NCBI GenBank assembly: GCA_002428605.1
Contig: DIXH01000048.1
Span: forward strand, 13,525 to 20,799
Length of the DNA: 7,275 nt
Source: Clostridiaceae bacterium UBA6085
GTDB lineage: Bacteria; Bacillota; Clostridia; Clostridiales; Clostridiaceae
Reading direction: 5' to 3'
A program made the position numbers and the translations under genes. The notes under the pieces were generated by a model. It was not told the origin of the DNA. It saw only the letters and a program-made list of their open reading frames with translations, and searched no databases. Positions 1 through 6,801 of this stretch are shown here, piece by piece (position 1 is the first letter of the stretch; the number at the start of each line of letters is the position of its first letter).

Positions 1-549
1 CTGCGCCTGTGTCATTTCCTGTGCCTGGTTCTGTATCTGCTCTTGTGACCCTGACATTGTTTGAGTTTGTTCCTGATTCTGATCTTGGGTCTGTGCCAAA
101 CCTGACTCACTTGCTGCCTGTTCTACGACGATTCCGTCACTGGAAACACAATCCTGAAGTCTGTCTCTGGTCTGGTCCCTGTCAGCATCAGGCTCGATAA
201 TCTGTTGCCTATCCCTGACCTGATCTTTATCACAATCAGGCTCGCAATCCTGAAGCTTATCTCTGTCCCTGATCTGGTCCTTGTCTGGTTCTATCTCGCA
301 GTCCTGAAGCTTATCTCTGTCCCTGGTCTGATCCTTGTCAGGATCTTGAAGTCTGTCTCTTGTTGACATCAAATCCAGGGTTTCTTCAAATCCTGCTTTT
401 GCCGCCAGCTTCACTTTGGATTCTGTCATTACCTTTTCATTATATGTATTCTTTACTGATGACCTGGTCATCGTGGCAGCGCCTACTGAAATCGAAGCGG
501 CAATGAATGCGGTTACCGTAAATACTGCTACGAAAATCCTTCTTTTCAT
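1..549 (-). CDS. Exported Asp/Arg/Gln-rich repeat protein, partial (C-terminus beyond left edge)
   Basis: The frame is open from an ATG at 549 to the window edge (183 codons, no stop), so this is the N-terminal part of a longer protein. Residues 1-23 form a signal peptide (MKRRIFVAVF, then a hydrophobic stretch ending SVGAA); no lipobox Cys is present. Residues 64-134 are a degenerate tandem repeat with period 12-18, each unit starting RDR and containing LQD and a D-K/R-D-Q element; three units carry Cys. Residues 153-183 are very rich in Gln (QTQDQNQEQTQ type). The start is chosen because a GGGAG lies 11 nt upstream; an in-frame GTG at 558 is too close to that site. The gene begins 31 bp after the stop of a decayed histidine kinase, suggesting a former co-transcribed unit. 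I do not recognise a named family. Low-complexity Asp-rich repeats fit an exported ion-binding or wall-associated protein, but that is inference. Confidence 0.87.
   Translation of the reverse strand, partial: MKRRIFVAVFTVTAFIAASISVGAATMTRSSVKNTYNEKVMTESKVKLAAKAGFEETLDLMSTRDRLQDPDKDQTRDRDKLQDCEIEPDKDQIRDRDKLQDCEPDCDKDQVRDRQQIIEPDADRDQTRDRLQDCVSSDGIVVEQAASESGLAQTQDQNQEQTQTMSGSQEQIQNQAQEMTQAQ
148..360 (-). repeat. In-gene tandem repeat, 54-bp core period
   Basis: This stretch encodes the RDR...LQD...DKDQ repeats (residues 64-134 of the left-edge protein) as units of 12, 18, 18 and 16 codons and a partial fifth. The two 18-codon units are nearly identical at DNA level over their first 30 bases (270-241 against 324-295, 29 of 30 matching), including a perfect 24-base copy at 248-271 and 302-325. 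Later parts of the units have diverged, so the array arose by duplication followed by drift. The unit number may vary between strains. Confidence 0.85.
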
Positions 550-580
550 TCTGATCACTTCTCCCTTTTTCCCTGCACCT

Positions 581-1137
581 TCATGATATTTGGAAGTTGT
601 GATATGAGTGTGTTAAGAAACGCAATGAATTGTTAATTCCTAGATTTTCTTTTTTCAGATTGAATCTGAAGATAATGCCTTCACCTAGCACACTAACGAC
701 AGCAACCTGTGCTTTGTAAGTTTCAAGTATTCTCTTTGCAATCGAGCGTCCAAACCCCGATCCGTATTCTTACTATTCTATACCCTTAGTCTTGAAATAC
801 ATCTCCCAGACAATTGTGAGCTCCCTTTCAAGTATTCCTACTCCGAGGTCCCTAATCTCACACGAACATTGTCACCTTTATCTGTCATAACTTTTTTAAC
901 ATCTTCACCAACCAGAGATTAATTGATTGCATTTCGCATTAGGTTCTCAATCGCCTGTTCTATTATGGTCCTGTCTCATTTTATTCTAACCACGTCCGGC
1001 GAAACACATCCGACTGTTATTATGCTGTCCTTCACAAGCACCTGGTATTTATTTGTTAAGTCCTGAACCATTCCCTCATTTAAACTTTTGAAACGATGGA
1101 TTCTAGGGACAACTACAATTCGACTGAAGTCCCCACT
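581..1137 (-). pseudogene. Decayed sensor histidine kinase, C-terminal ATP-binding half only
   Basis: Reading leftward, the minus strand encodes the ordered ATPase boxes of a two-component sensor kinase. An N box reads EQAIENLMRNAIN (about 960-922). A G1 box reads RDLGVGI (about 853-833). An F-box-like segment reads VWEMYFKTKG (about 811-782). A G2 box reads GSGFGRSIAKRI (about 763-728) and is followed by a typical VLGEGIIFRFNL tail, ending at TGA 583-581. The frame is broken by TGA at 978-976, TAA at 921-919, a likely one-base deletion near 858 (the G1 box continues in another frame), and TAG-TAA at 775-770. No transmembrane sensor or His-containing dimerisation helix is visible upstream. 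The 5' boundary is unclear: kinase-like linker sequence (KYQVLVKD about 1050) is present, and a different frame to about 1165 may hold more of it. It cannot make a working kinase as written. No response regulator lies in the window. Confidence 0.85.
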
Positions 1138-1174
1138 TCATGCTTTTCAGGTAATTCTTCGTACAATAACTACA

Positions 1175-1209
1175 AAATCGACGAAACCTTGCCAAGGTCC
1201 CGTCGATTT
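1175..1209 (-). terminator. Long near-perfect hairpin, probable terminator of the exoprotein unit
   Basis: A 9-bp perfect stem (1175-1183 with 1201-1209) continues inward through two G-U pairs (on the minus-strand RNA) and at least four more pairs to a small loop around 1192. It lies 59 bp after the stop of the 413-residue protein gene. On the minus strand it ends in TTTT followed by GTAGTT, so the U tract is short. It separates the exoprotein unit from the kinase remnant. Its symmetry means it could also stop plus-strand transcription. Confidence 0.6.
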
Positions 1210-1268
1210 GTGTATTTTCCGTGGGCGATCCGATGGACCGCTCGATCTGATTTAGTTAATCATATTTA

Positions 1269-2510
1269 TCACTTTGTCTTTTTTCCACCGCCACCATTTG
1301 GTTCTACAACCACAACATCGATCCAGGTGTAGTCAGCGCCATTGACAACATAGGACAAGCCTTCCTTATTCTGTGACAAGCCTTCTGCCCAAAGCCCAAG
1401 GCTGAAAATGTAGTGTTCATCGTTGTTTATTTCAGCGCCTTCAAATGAAATGAGCGGATCATCAACGTAGAAGTATATGCGATACGTACCGGCTTTAGTA
1501 GGTATCCAACCGCCTCCGGCTGAAGCGAAATTCATCTTCCCGCTAGGGCCGATTGCAGGCTCGAGATTGATCGGTGTTACACCTCCGTAAGTCAGGTTGA
1601 TTGCTTCCGCCCTGAATTTGTTGGTCAACACTGTTGCATAGTAGCTTTCAAATGTCACGCCATTCGTTCCGTATACCTCGTCTGCAGAGCTAGGATATTC
1701 GAGACAAGCCATGGTATATGCGGTCATAGGCTCGGTCAGCTTCGTATATAGGTAAAGCTCAATAGGGAAACGGTATCCGACTTGAGGATATGTGTTCTCC
1801 ATCGGATTACCCCAGTCAATGAAGTCAATCGTTACCAGTTCATTTGTCCTCGCCCAGTCTGCCTGCCATGCATTGTCATAGGTATCGACATAGTCTGTGT
1901 TCCATACGTGGTTGTCGTTCAAGCTGTCAATTGCTTCATCCAGGTTTGTCCCGTCATAAGCTAAAGGTGGCTGAGTTACATCAAATATACTGGCATGCGG
2001 AGACCATGGTCCGTTAAGATTCAAATATACTTCCATTGTAATCGGATAAGTAAGGTCAGGTTTTCCATCCGGCACGCCTGCAATCACAGTCCATTCAGTA
2101 ATTTCATCCCCATCACCATCGGCATCCAAAAAATACTGTGTATCATAGTCGACAGTCAGATCGTTTTCTATGACATAAGTCTGATATAAATCAAGTTGCC
2201 CCTCGTATGAATTGTCATGTACGTCACCCAATGTTTCCGTCACTTCAATCGGAATTGGCAGACCATCTGCATCTTTGTATATAAACAGCTCATTACCATC
2301 CAATACAGTATCTGCATCCGTATTTATCCAGACCTGGTTGTAGAACATCGCAACATCATCCGTGATTATGGCAGGGGTTGACAGGTTATTATGTGGTGCA
2401 GTAAGCAACTGTGCAATTGTTGTCTTTTTTGCCGCATTTACAGAAAGTGGTGTTGCCGTAATGAGAGAAAGAGCCAGAAACATGATCATTAGTGTATATT
2501 TCCTTTTCAT
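1269..2510 (-). CDS. Secreted beta-rich protein of unknown function, 413 residues
   Basis: An export signal is clear: MKRKYTLMIMFLALSLITAT followed by PLSVNA, with probable cleavage after A26 and no lipobox. The mature part is acidic and rich in aromatic residues and beta-type patterns. An Asp-rich loop (D129-A-D-G-D-G-D135) resembles a DxDxDG calcium site, although the following hydrophobic residue is displaced from the classical EF-hand position. Other visible signatures are IDFIDWGNPMEN (229-240), DEVYGTNG (277-284) and GGGWIPTKAGTYRIYFYVD (332-350); the last is typical of a beta-sandwich strand pair. The C-terminus is VVVEPNGGGGKKTK, with no sorting motif or anchor. I choose ATG 2510 because GGAGG (2520-2516) precedes it by 5 nt; a TTG at 2522 would overlap that site. 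It follows the small peptide gene by 66 bp and is probably co-transcribed with it. From memory, similar sequences occur beside large Asp-box exoproteins, which would make it a partner of the 1149-residue protein; this is unverified. Confidence 0.94.
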   Translation of the reverse strand: MKRKYTLMIMFLALSLITATPLSVNAAKKTTIAQLLTAPHNNLSTPAIITDDVAMFYNQVWINTDADTVLDGNELFIYKDADGLPIPIEVTETLGDVHDNSYEGQLDLYQTYVIENDLTVDYDTQYFLDADGDGDEITEWTVIAGVPDGKPDLTYPITMEVYLNLNGPWSPHASIFDVTQPPLAYDGTNLDEAIDSLNDNHVWNTDYVDTYDNAWQADWARTNELVTIDFIDWGNPMENTYPQVGYRFPIELYLYTKLTEPMTAYTMACLEYPSSADEVYGTNGVTFESYYATVLTNKFRAEAINLTYGGVTPINLEPAIGPSGKMNFASAGGGWIPTKAGTYRIYFYVDDPLISFEGAEINNDEHYIFSLGLWAEGLSQNKEGLSYVVNGADYTWIDVVVVEPNGGGGKKTK

Positions 2511-2549
2511 GATAACCTCCAAATCTCGAATTTCAGCTTACTGATGGCG

Positions 2550-2566
2550 AATGGTATGCATCAGCT
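2550..2566 (-). repeat. Leader repeat copy 2 (before the 413-residue protein gene)
   Basis: On the minus strand this reads AGCTGATGCATACCATT. It matches 2826-2809 (AGCTGATGCGATACCATT) except for one extra base there. Each copy lies in the leader of the next gene: 39 bp before ATG 2510 here, and 61 bp before ATG 2747 for the other copy. It is a duplicated leader fragment or a shared regulatory site. Confidence 0.6.
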
Positions 2567-2576
2567 GGATTATGCT

Positions 2577-2747
2577 TTATGCTCCCCCGCCATGCTTCGG
2601 ATTTTCACGTTGATACCATCCTGGCGGCTCACCACCGGTAGGTCCCTTGTCCTCAGGTGGCGGCCAGTCGGCGAATACAGTCACGGCCGGCAGAATGAAC
2701 GTAGCCATCACTATCACTACAAGCAGATTGATTAGTATCCTTTTCAT
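2577..2747 (-). CDS. Small secreted Pro/Gly-rich peptide precursor, 56 residues
   Basis: A very strong ribosome site (TAAGGAGGG, 2760-2752) lies 5 nt from ATG 2747, and the frame closes at TAA 2579-2577. Residues 1-26 (MKRILINLLVVIVMATFILP then AVTVFA) are a classical signal peptide with probable cleavage after A26. The predicted mature product is 30 residues, starting DWPPPEDKG and ending ENPKHGGGA. It has seven Pro, seven Gly, two Trp and one Tyr, and no Cys, so it is not a disulfide-stabilised toxin or a lanthipeptide. No double-glycine leader is seen. It lies between two large exoprotein genes and 66 bp before the 413-residue one, probably on the same transcript. Possible roles are a small structural or assembly subunit of a surface complex, a signalling peptide, or a linker-like fragment; the sequence does not decide. 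The start and reading frame are well supported; the function is unknown. Confidence 0.85.
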   Translation of the reverse strand: MKRILINLLVVIVMATFILPAVTVFADWPPPEDKGPTGGEPPGWYQRENPKHGGGA

Positions 2748-2808
2748 TTTACCCTCCTTAATATGCTTGTGACATGTATCAGACGGATGATACTGCTGCC
2801 CATTCTGA

Positions 2809-2826
2809 AATGGTATCGCATCAGCT
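2809..2826 (-). repeat. Leader repeat copy 1 (before the peptide gene)
   Basis: On the minus strand this reads AGCTGATGCGATACCATT, matching the copy at 2566-2550 in 17 of 18 positions with a one-base gap. Here it runs into a small hairpin: CCATT (2813-2809) pairs with AATGG four bases further on. The other copy lacks that continuation. Confidence 0.6.
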
Positions 2827-2947
2827 TAGAATCAGGTACAAGTCCGTCTAAACTTAGAGCGGTATTGTTTCTGATTGAAATACTGATCAACCCTGACCAA
2901 GCGTCCATAAACATAAAGCTTTGATCTCGTCCACGAAAGAAACCTTG

Positions 2948-2975
2948 CTTATAAAAGCTCCTGCCTCATGTGCAA
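2948..2975 (-). promoter_or_regulatory. Possible sigma-70-type promoter for the peptide and 413-residue protein genes
   Basis: On the minus strand, TTGCAC (2975-2970) and TATAAG (2953-2948) are separated by 16 bp. The -10 matches consensus in five of six positions, the -35 in only three. Transcription would start near 2941 and give a leader of about 190 nt containing the first copy of the leader repeat. An alternative further upstream has better boxes, TTGACC (3114-3109) and TATACT (3088-3083), but an overlong 20-bp spacer. Confidence 0.3.
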
Positions 2976-3114
2976 ATGAACTGTAATAGCATTGGATTGA
3001 TGCAAACCAGGAACTTACTCGTTAATTCGAAATTACAGGGGTTTCATAAGGGTATGCTGAAGTTACAATTAAATTTTCCTTTAGTATACTTTTCTTCAGC
3101 GTCCCCTGGGTCAA

Positions 3115-3181
3115 CAAGGCCGGAGCAGGTGCCGGACCTGTTTTAGCTGGACTCCCGCCCCTCGTGAGCCGGGAGCCCTTG
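3115..3181 (-). other. GC-rich foldable element (three-way junction), function unknown
   Basis: Within AT-rich spacer, bases 3121-3180 are 41 of 60 G or C, against 20 of 60 in the next block. CAAGG (3115-3119) pairs with CCTTG (3177-3181), enclosing two hairpins: CAGGT/ACCTG (3126-3130 with 3136-3140) and CTCCCG/CGGGAG (3152-3157 with 3170-3175, with two further G-C pairs beyond a mismatch). It lies about 95 bp after the stop of the 1149-residue protein gene and about 370 bp before the peptide gene. It may be a terminator-like 3' element (no good minus-strand U tract), a processing barrier between the two parts of the locus, or a structured leader or small RNA. The strand is uncertain, because most pairs work on either strand. 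The rest of the 2748-3275 spacer shows no convincing gene. Confidence 0.45.
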
Positions 3182-3275
3182 CTTCATTTCTGACTGAACA
3201 TATATGGTTTTCGATTCAATTGTGTAATCTGACCATTTTGGTCATGATCTAGTGACTGACGGCCAGCAATATCTG

Positions 3276-6200
3276 TCAAGGTGTAATGTAGACACCCATT
3301 CGCCTTGTCTGTACGAAGCTGTGGTCCCTTGTGATTCTGCGGAAGATAGCATCGCTCTTGTAATTTCCATCATCCGGGTCAGTACCGCTCTCATTCCAGA
3401 TTGCATAGAATACATTACCGTTTGGCGACATCCTTATCTGGGCCTCAGCCTGGGCAGGAGTATACTCTCCCTGGTCCTTAGCCAGCCAGTCCCAAACCTC
3501 GACGATATCACCGGCATTGTTTCCATCACTGTCTTCGTTTATCGTCTTGAAGTAGGTGTAGAAATCCTCACCTTTGTTCTTGCTGTATGTGTAGTATAGG
3601 TCGAGCGGTCCTGCTGAAAATTCATCGCCTTCATCGTCGTAGCTGCCAATGTTTGTGTCTACGTTATCTTCAGTACCGTAGGTTATCCAGAAGGAGCTTG
3701 TGTCCTGTACGTCCTCCTTGAAGGCATAACCATCGGTAACCTTCACCATAGCACTCGAATAATAAGGTGATGAAGTATCTTTGACTGCAACAATCGTACC
3801 CGGAGTTCCCACTACTCTCGGCTCTATGACGCTCTCCTTGTTGTTTCTCAGCAGGGAGAGGTTTCGGGCCGGTTCAAACTTTCCAGCCTTATATGACTCA
3901 GTGTACTCATATCGTTCCAGTGTGATCGGATCTCTAAATATTTCGGTATGCGTTATTCCGTCACCCTTTGGATCGGATGTCCAGTCCTTGCCGCCATTGA
4001 ATGACCTTCGGATATAAAGGTTGTATATGTCATTGCCATTTCTGGCCGCTGTCCAGTTTGGTGTCCATGTGTACCCGACTATCAGGAGGTCCCCCTTCAG
4101 GAATCCACGGTGTGCCCTTGCGTCATCATTGTCATAAGCCCAGGTCTTGTCATTAAGGTTACCCTCTGTCTGCTTCCATTTCAGCATCTTGACATTTTCT
4201 TCATTGTCGGTTGGAACTAGGATTTCAGGAGTCACGCTGCTGATGTTCTGGATCTTCTTTGAAAGGTATTTGATGTCGTATGGATTTCCAGTATCAAGCG
4301 AGCTGACCTCCCACATTTGCATCATTATGTCAGATGGTCGGCCCTTGCCTTCCGCGCCCATCTTGTACAGCGTAACCATTACTGTTCCTTTGACATCAGC
4401 CTTCTTGCCCGCAATCGCATTGGCCTTGGACTGCACCAGGAATCTTGGTCTACGTGCATTCTCATATGCAGGGATCTTATTTCTCATGTAGTCTAGGATC
4501 GGTACTCCGTACTCATCCACCAGGTAGACCTTCTCGTCTTTTGCATTGACCTCCTGCGGATTAAGGATTGCACCACCACTGACCGTATCAACCTTTACGA
4601 AGTCATAGCTGTGATAGATCACGTTCTTTCCGGTATCAGGATAGTAGCGGTCATCACCATCCCCTGATTCATCAGCTATTTCGTCACAGTCATCACCTTC
4701 ATCATCAGGCCCTGACCCTGTCCCCTTGGTCTCCTCATAGCCCAGTATGGCATAGGCACTATAGGTCTGATCAGGCTTCTTATACGGCTGCAGCATCAGA
4801 TTGGCTCTGGAGGCACCTGTGTCACCATCAAGGAGCCTGCCGTCCATCGTTATCGCGACATACTTGTCCGCCTCCTGGTTGTTTACCTTCTTGTAGAAGT
4901 GCAGATATTCGCTTTCTGACCTTACCAATGGATCGCCATCATCCTTGTAGAGCAGTCCCTGCAATTCATATCCATAGGTATGAGCCCCGTCCTCATCTGA
5001 AAGTGAATCGGATACATAAGCATTCAGAAGTGGTTGCAGATCTTCATTATGGACTCGGAAGAAGTTGACCGAGTCAACCGTCCCGTCAGCCAATGGGACA
5101 GTATAATTTGCAAACGTGCCATTGTCCAAACCAGTTGCTACGCTTATCTTCATGCTATCAGTATTCAGCACGTCGTTATCCGTAAGCCTTACCGGAAGTG
5201 ACATCTGTATAAGCGATTTAGGTCGCCCGTCGCCCTTCAGAGGGTCTGTCTCGTCAAACTCCGGATCTCCATTAATTGGAAAATATACATCCTCTTTCTC
5301 AAAGTCTTTCATTCCTATATATGAATACCAGATGTCTGTCTTCTGGCTGGTGGTAGCACCGCTCCACCCTTCCCCTGGACCGACGGCATTGCCTGGTATC
5401 AGGCCATCCGGGTCTTCCTGCCACACTATGCCAAAACCGGCATTTGCGGCTGATGCGATTGTTATCTGGTTTGCATCCCGACGACCGGAGGTCAACCTCT
5501 CAGCCTTGAACCAGGTTACATCGCCAGTTGTGGGATCGATATATCCACGGGTAACCCAGACTACGCTGAACGGGACTTCAAGCCCAACCCAACCATCTTC
5601 AGAATAGTCGCGTGACCTCTGTGGTCCGCCTACACCCCATATGTCCTCGATGCCTTCCTGCGCATAGGTAGGTGTCCCGCTTCTCGCGAATTTGCTGGTC
5701 CACGCAACGACTATCTTGTTGCCTTGAACCTTGATATTGGGCTTGAAGGTGTCACCAAGATACACACTTCCATTTTCCAGCATAAATGAAGTCAGGTCTG
5801 CCGAACGGGACAGGTTCGTCTTTTTCCATGTACCGCCGTCATCCATCGAGACAGCTGCGAAGACGTCCCTTGATTTGACAGGTGTCGTAGACCCGTCAAC
5901 ATCATGTACAACAACCGAAGTGCCTGCGACCTCCTCCGCATAGACTGCAACAAGAGGCTTGGCGATCTTTCGGACACTTTCAACATCACCGGCTGCGTCC
6001 CTGTATGTAAGTTCGACGAGCTCGCCATCAGCCCTGTGGGCTGGCGCATAAACAGGCATTACTTCGATCTTTGCCTTGTCTGTTCCAAGCTCCTCGTCCT
6101 TTGATACATTCTTGCTGTAAACCAGTTCCTTGATCTGATATGTAAGCTTTGTTCCGGATGCAAGGTCTTCTGCTATGAATAACGGATCATCTGCATTTCC

Positions 6201-6725
6201 AACCCATGCATCATGTTGGGTACCATCATTTATGACATCACAATGTACTGATACATTCTGCAGCAGCCTATATGCATCCTCGGGATACCAGGTCAATTTG
6301 AGGTCACTGAACAGGTCTATGCTTAAAAGGTGCACTCCGGCATCAGGTTGCAAGTTGTATTCAAATTTGAATTTGTCTATGTTCGGTTTATTTTCTATTG
6401 TCAGCGGAATGGAATCCGTTCCCGAATATGCAAAGACTTTATCAAGAAGCCAGCCATCATTGAGTTTCAGATAGATCAAGAATTCAGCTTCATTGTGAGA
6501 CAGCCGCGCTTCGCCGATTACAGTACGCGTCCCTTCGACCACAGTGTAGATCTCCTTGACTACATCGCGGTCCCTTTCCTTAAAGAAAAGGCTGGTATCC
6601 TCCAATGGATCGAGGATCTCCTCAGCATTTACAGACATCTTGAAGCCGCTGTTCAATCCAACCACGAGTGTCAAAATTACGAATGGAGCCACTAGTCTGG
6701 ATAAGAATCTTATTTTTCTGGGCAT
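3276..6725 (-). CDS. Giant secreted Asp-box (sialidase-like propeller) exoprotein, 1149 residues
   Basis: The signal peptide is residues 1-34 (MPRKIRFLSRLVAPFVILTL, hydrophobic core, then SVNA before EE). Residues about 60-140 (with NDGWLLDKVFAYSG at 89-102) resemble a small exoprotein beta-sandwich domain. Asp-box motifs (S-x-D/N-x-G-x-x-W/F) occur at 293-300 (SMDDGGTW), 908-915 (SFNGGKDW) and 1048-1055 (SKNKGEDF). Similar D-I/L-Y/W-Y strands precede them, and another at about 465 (DIWYSY) lacks the box. This indicates a BNR-type beta-propeller. No FRIP motif or clear sialidase arginine triad is visible, so binding is more likely than hydrolysis. An acidic insert spans 674-692. I find only two Cys (one in VSVHCDV and one in the insert). 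The C-terminus (RRMGVYITP) has no wall-sorting or S-layer motif. From memory it resembles proteins annotated choice-of-anchor O; unverified. ATG 6725 is chosen because GAGGTGG (6737-6731) sits 5 nt upstream; GTG 6734 lies inside that site. Confidence 0.95.
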   Translation of the reverse strand: MPRKIRFLSRLVAPFVILTLVVGLNSGFKMSVNAEEILDPLEDTSLFFKERDRDVVKEIYTVVEGTRTVIGEARLSHNEAEFLIYLKLNDGWLLDKVFAYSGTDSIPLTIENKPNIDKFKFEYNLQPDAGVHLLSIDLFSDLKLTWYPEDAYRLLQNVSVHCDVINDGTQHDAWVGNADDPLFIAEDLASGTKLTYQIKELVYSKNVSKDEELGTDKAKIEVMPVYAPAHRADGELVELTYRDAAGDVESVRKIAKPLVAVYAEEVAGTSVVVHDVDGSTTPVKSRDVFAAVSMDDGGTWKKTNLSRSADLTSFMLENGSVYLGDTFKPNIKVQGNKIVVAWTSKFARSGTPTYAQEGIEDIWGVGGPQRSRDYSEDGWVGLEVPFSVVWVTRGYIDPTTGDVTWFKAERLTSGRRDANQITIASAANAGFGIVWQEDPDGLIPGNAVGPGEGWSGATTSQKTDIWYSYIGMKDFEKEDVYFPINGDPEFDETDPLKGDGRPKSLIQMSLPVRLTDNDVLNTDSMKISVATGLDNGTFANYTVPLADGTVDSVNFFRVHNEDLQPLLNAYVSDSLSDEDGAHTYGYELQGLLYKDDGDPLVRSESEYLHFYKKVNNQEADKYVAITMDGRLLDGDTGASRANLMLQPYKKPDQTYSAYAILGYEETKGTGSGPDDEGDDCDEIADESGDGDDRYYPDTGKNVIYHSYDFVKVDTVSGGAILNPQEVNAKDEKVYLVDEYGVPILDYMRNKIPAYENARRPRFLVQSKANAIAGKKADVKGTVMVTLYKMGAEGKGRPSDIMMQMWEVSSLDTGNPYDIKYLSKKIQNISSVTPEILVPTDNEENVKMLKWKQTEGNLNDKTWAYDNDDARAHRGFLKGDLLIVGYTWTPNWTAARNGNDIYNLYIRRSFNGGKDWTSDPKGDGITHTEIFRDPITLERYEYTESYKAGKFEPARNLSLLRNNKESVIEPRVVGTPGTIVAVKDTSSPYYSSAMVKVTDGYAFKEDVQDTSSFWITYGTEDNVDTNIGSYDDEGDEFSAGPLDLYYTYSKNKGEDFYTYFKTINEDSDGNNAGDIVEVWDWLAKDQGEYTPAQAEAQIRMSPNGNVFYAIWNESGTDPDDGNYKSDAIFRRITRDHSFVQTRRMGVYITP
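4650..4706 (-). other. Acidic Asp/Glu/Gly insert in the giant exoprotein
   Basis: Residues 674-692 (DDEGDDCDEIADESGDGDD) are 12 of 19 Asp or Glu, with one of the protein's two Cys. The segment lies between two beta-rich parts and before RYYPDTGKN. It may bind calcium or be a flexible surface loop. It does not match the regular spacing of a dockerin, RTX or EF-hand repeat. Confidence 0.6.
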
Positions 6726-6771
6726 TACTTCCACCTCGATAAATATTTTTCCAATTGAGACACCGACATGC

Positions 6772-6801
6772 CTTGCTGTGAGAGCAAGTGACGTTACGTC
6801 A
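6772..6801 (-). promoter_or_regulatory. Hairpin and adjoining palindrome in the leader of the giant exoprotein gene
   Basis: CTTGCT (6772-6777) and AGCAAG (6783-6788) form a perfect 6-bp stem with a 5-nt loop. It directly abuts a 13-base perfect palindrome, TGACGTTACGTCA (6789-6801). Both lie 47-76 bp upstream of ATG 6725. They could be an operator or a leader RNA structure. They match no riboswitch I know. Confidence 0.35.

Noticed and set aside
2511..2522. Upstream TTG start for the 413-residue protein
   Set aside because: TTG at 2522 would overlap the GGAGG that serves ATG 2510, and the signal peptide starts naturally at MKRK.
2744..2965. Open minus-strand frame ending in an ATGA overlap with the peptide gene
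   Set aside because: The overlap looks like translational coupling, but the frame has no ribosome site before its internal ATGs, no recognisable features and about 73 codons only. Its last codons are the peptide gene's ribosome site.
3056..3100. GCTGAAG ... CTTCAGC 7-bp inverted repeat around an AT-rich loop
   Set aside because: The stem is short and the loop is over 30 bases, so it is likely chance; nothing else supports a site here.
3098..3190. Plus-strand resemblance to a cobalamin riboswitch (AGCAGGTG..., CCCGCC, AGCCGGGAGCCC)
   Set aside because: The core boxes match only loosely, and no plus-strand gene lies downstream; the region runs into the 3' end of a minus-strand gene.
5116..5607. 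163-codon plus-strand open frame
   Set aside because: It is antisense inside the giant exoprotein gene, without a signal, ribosome site or recognisable protein pattern. The same applies to the other plus-strand frames within 1269-2510 and 3276-6725.
5792..6049. 85-codon minus-strand frame
   Set aside because: It is an out-of-frame shadow of the giant exoprotein, which has a clear signal peptide and motifs in its own frame.
6726..6734. Upstream GTG start for the giant exoprotein
   Set aside because: GTG 6734 lies inside the GAGGTGG ribosome site that is correctly spaced for ATG 6725.
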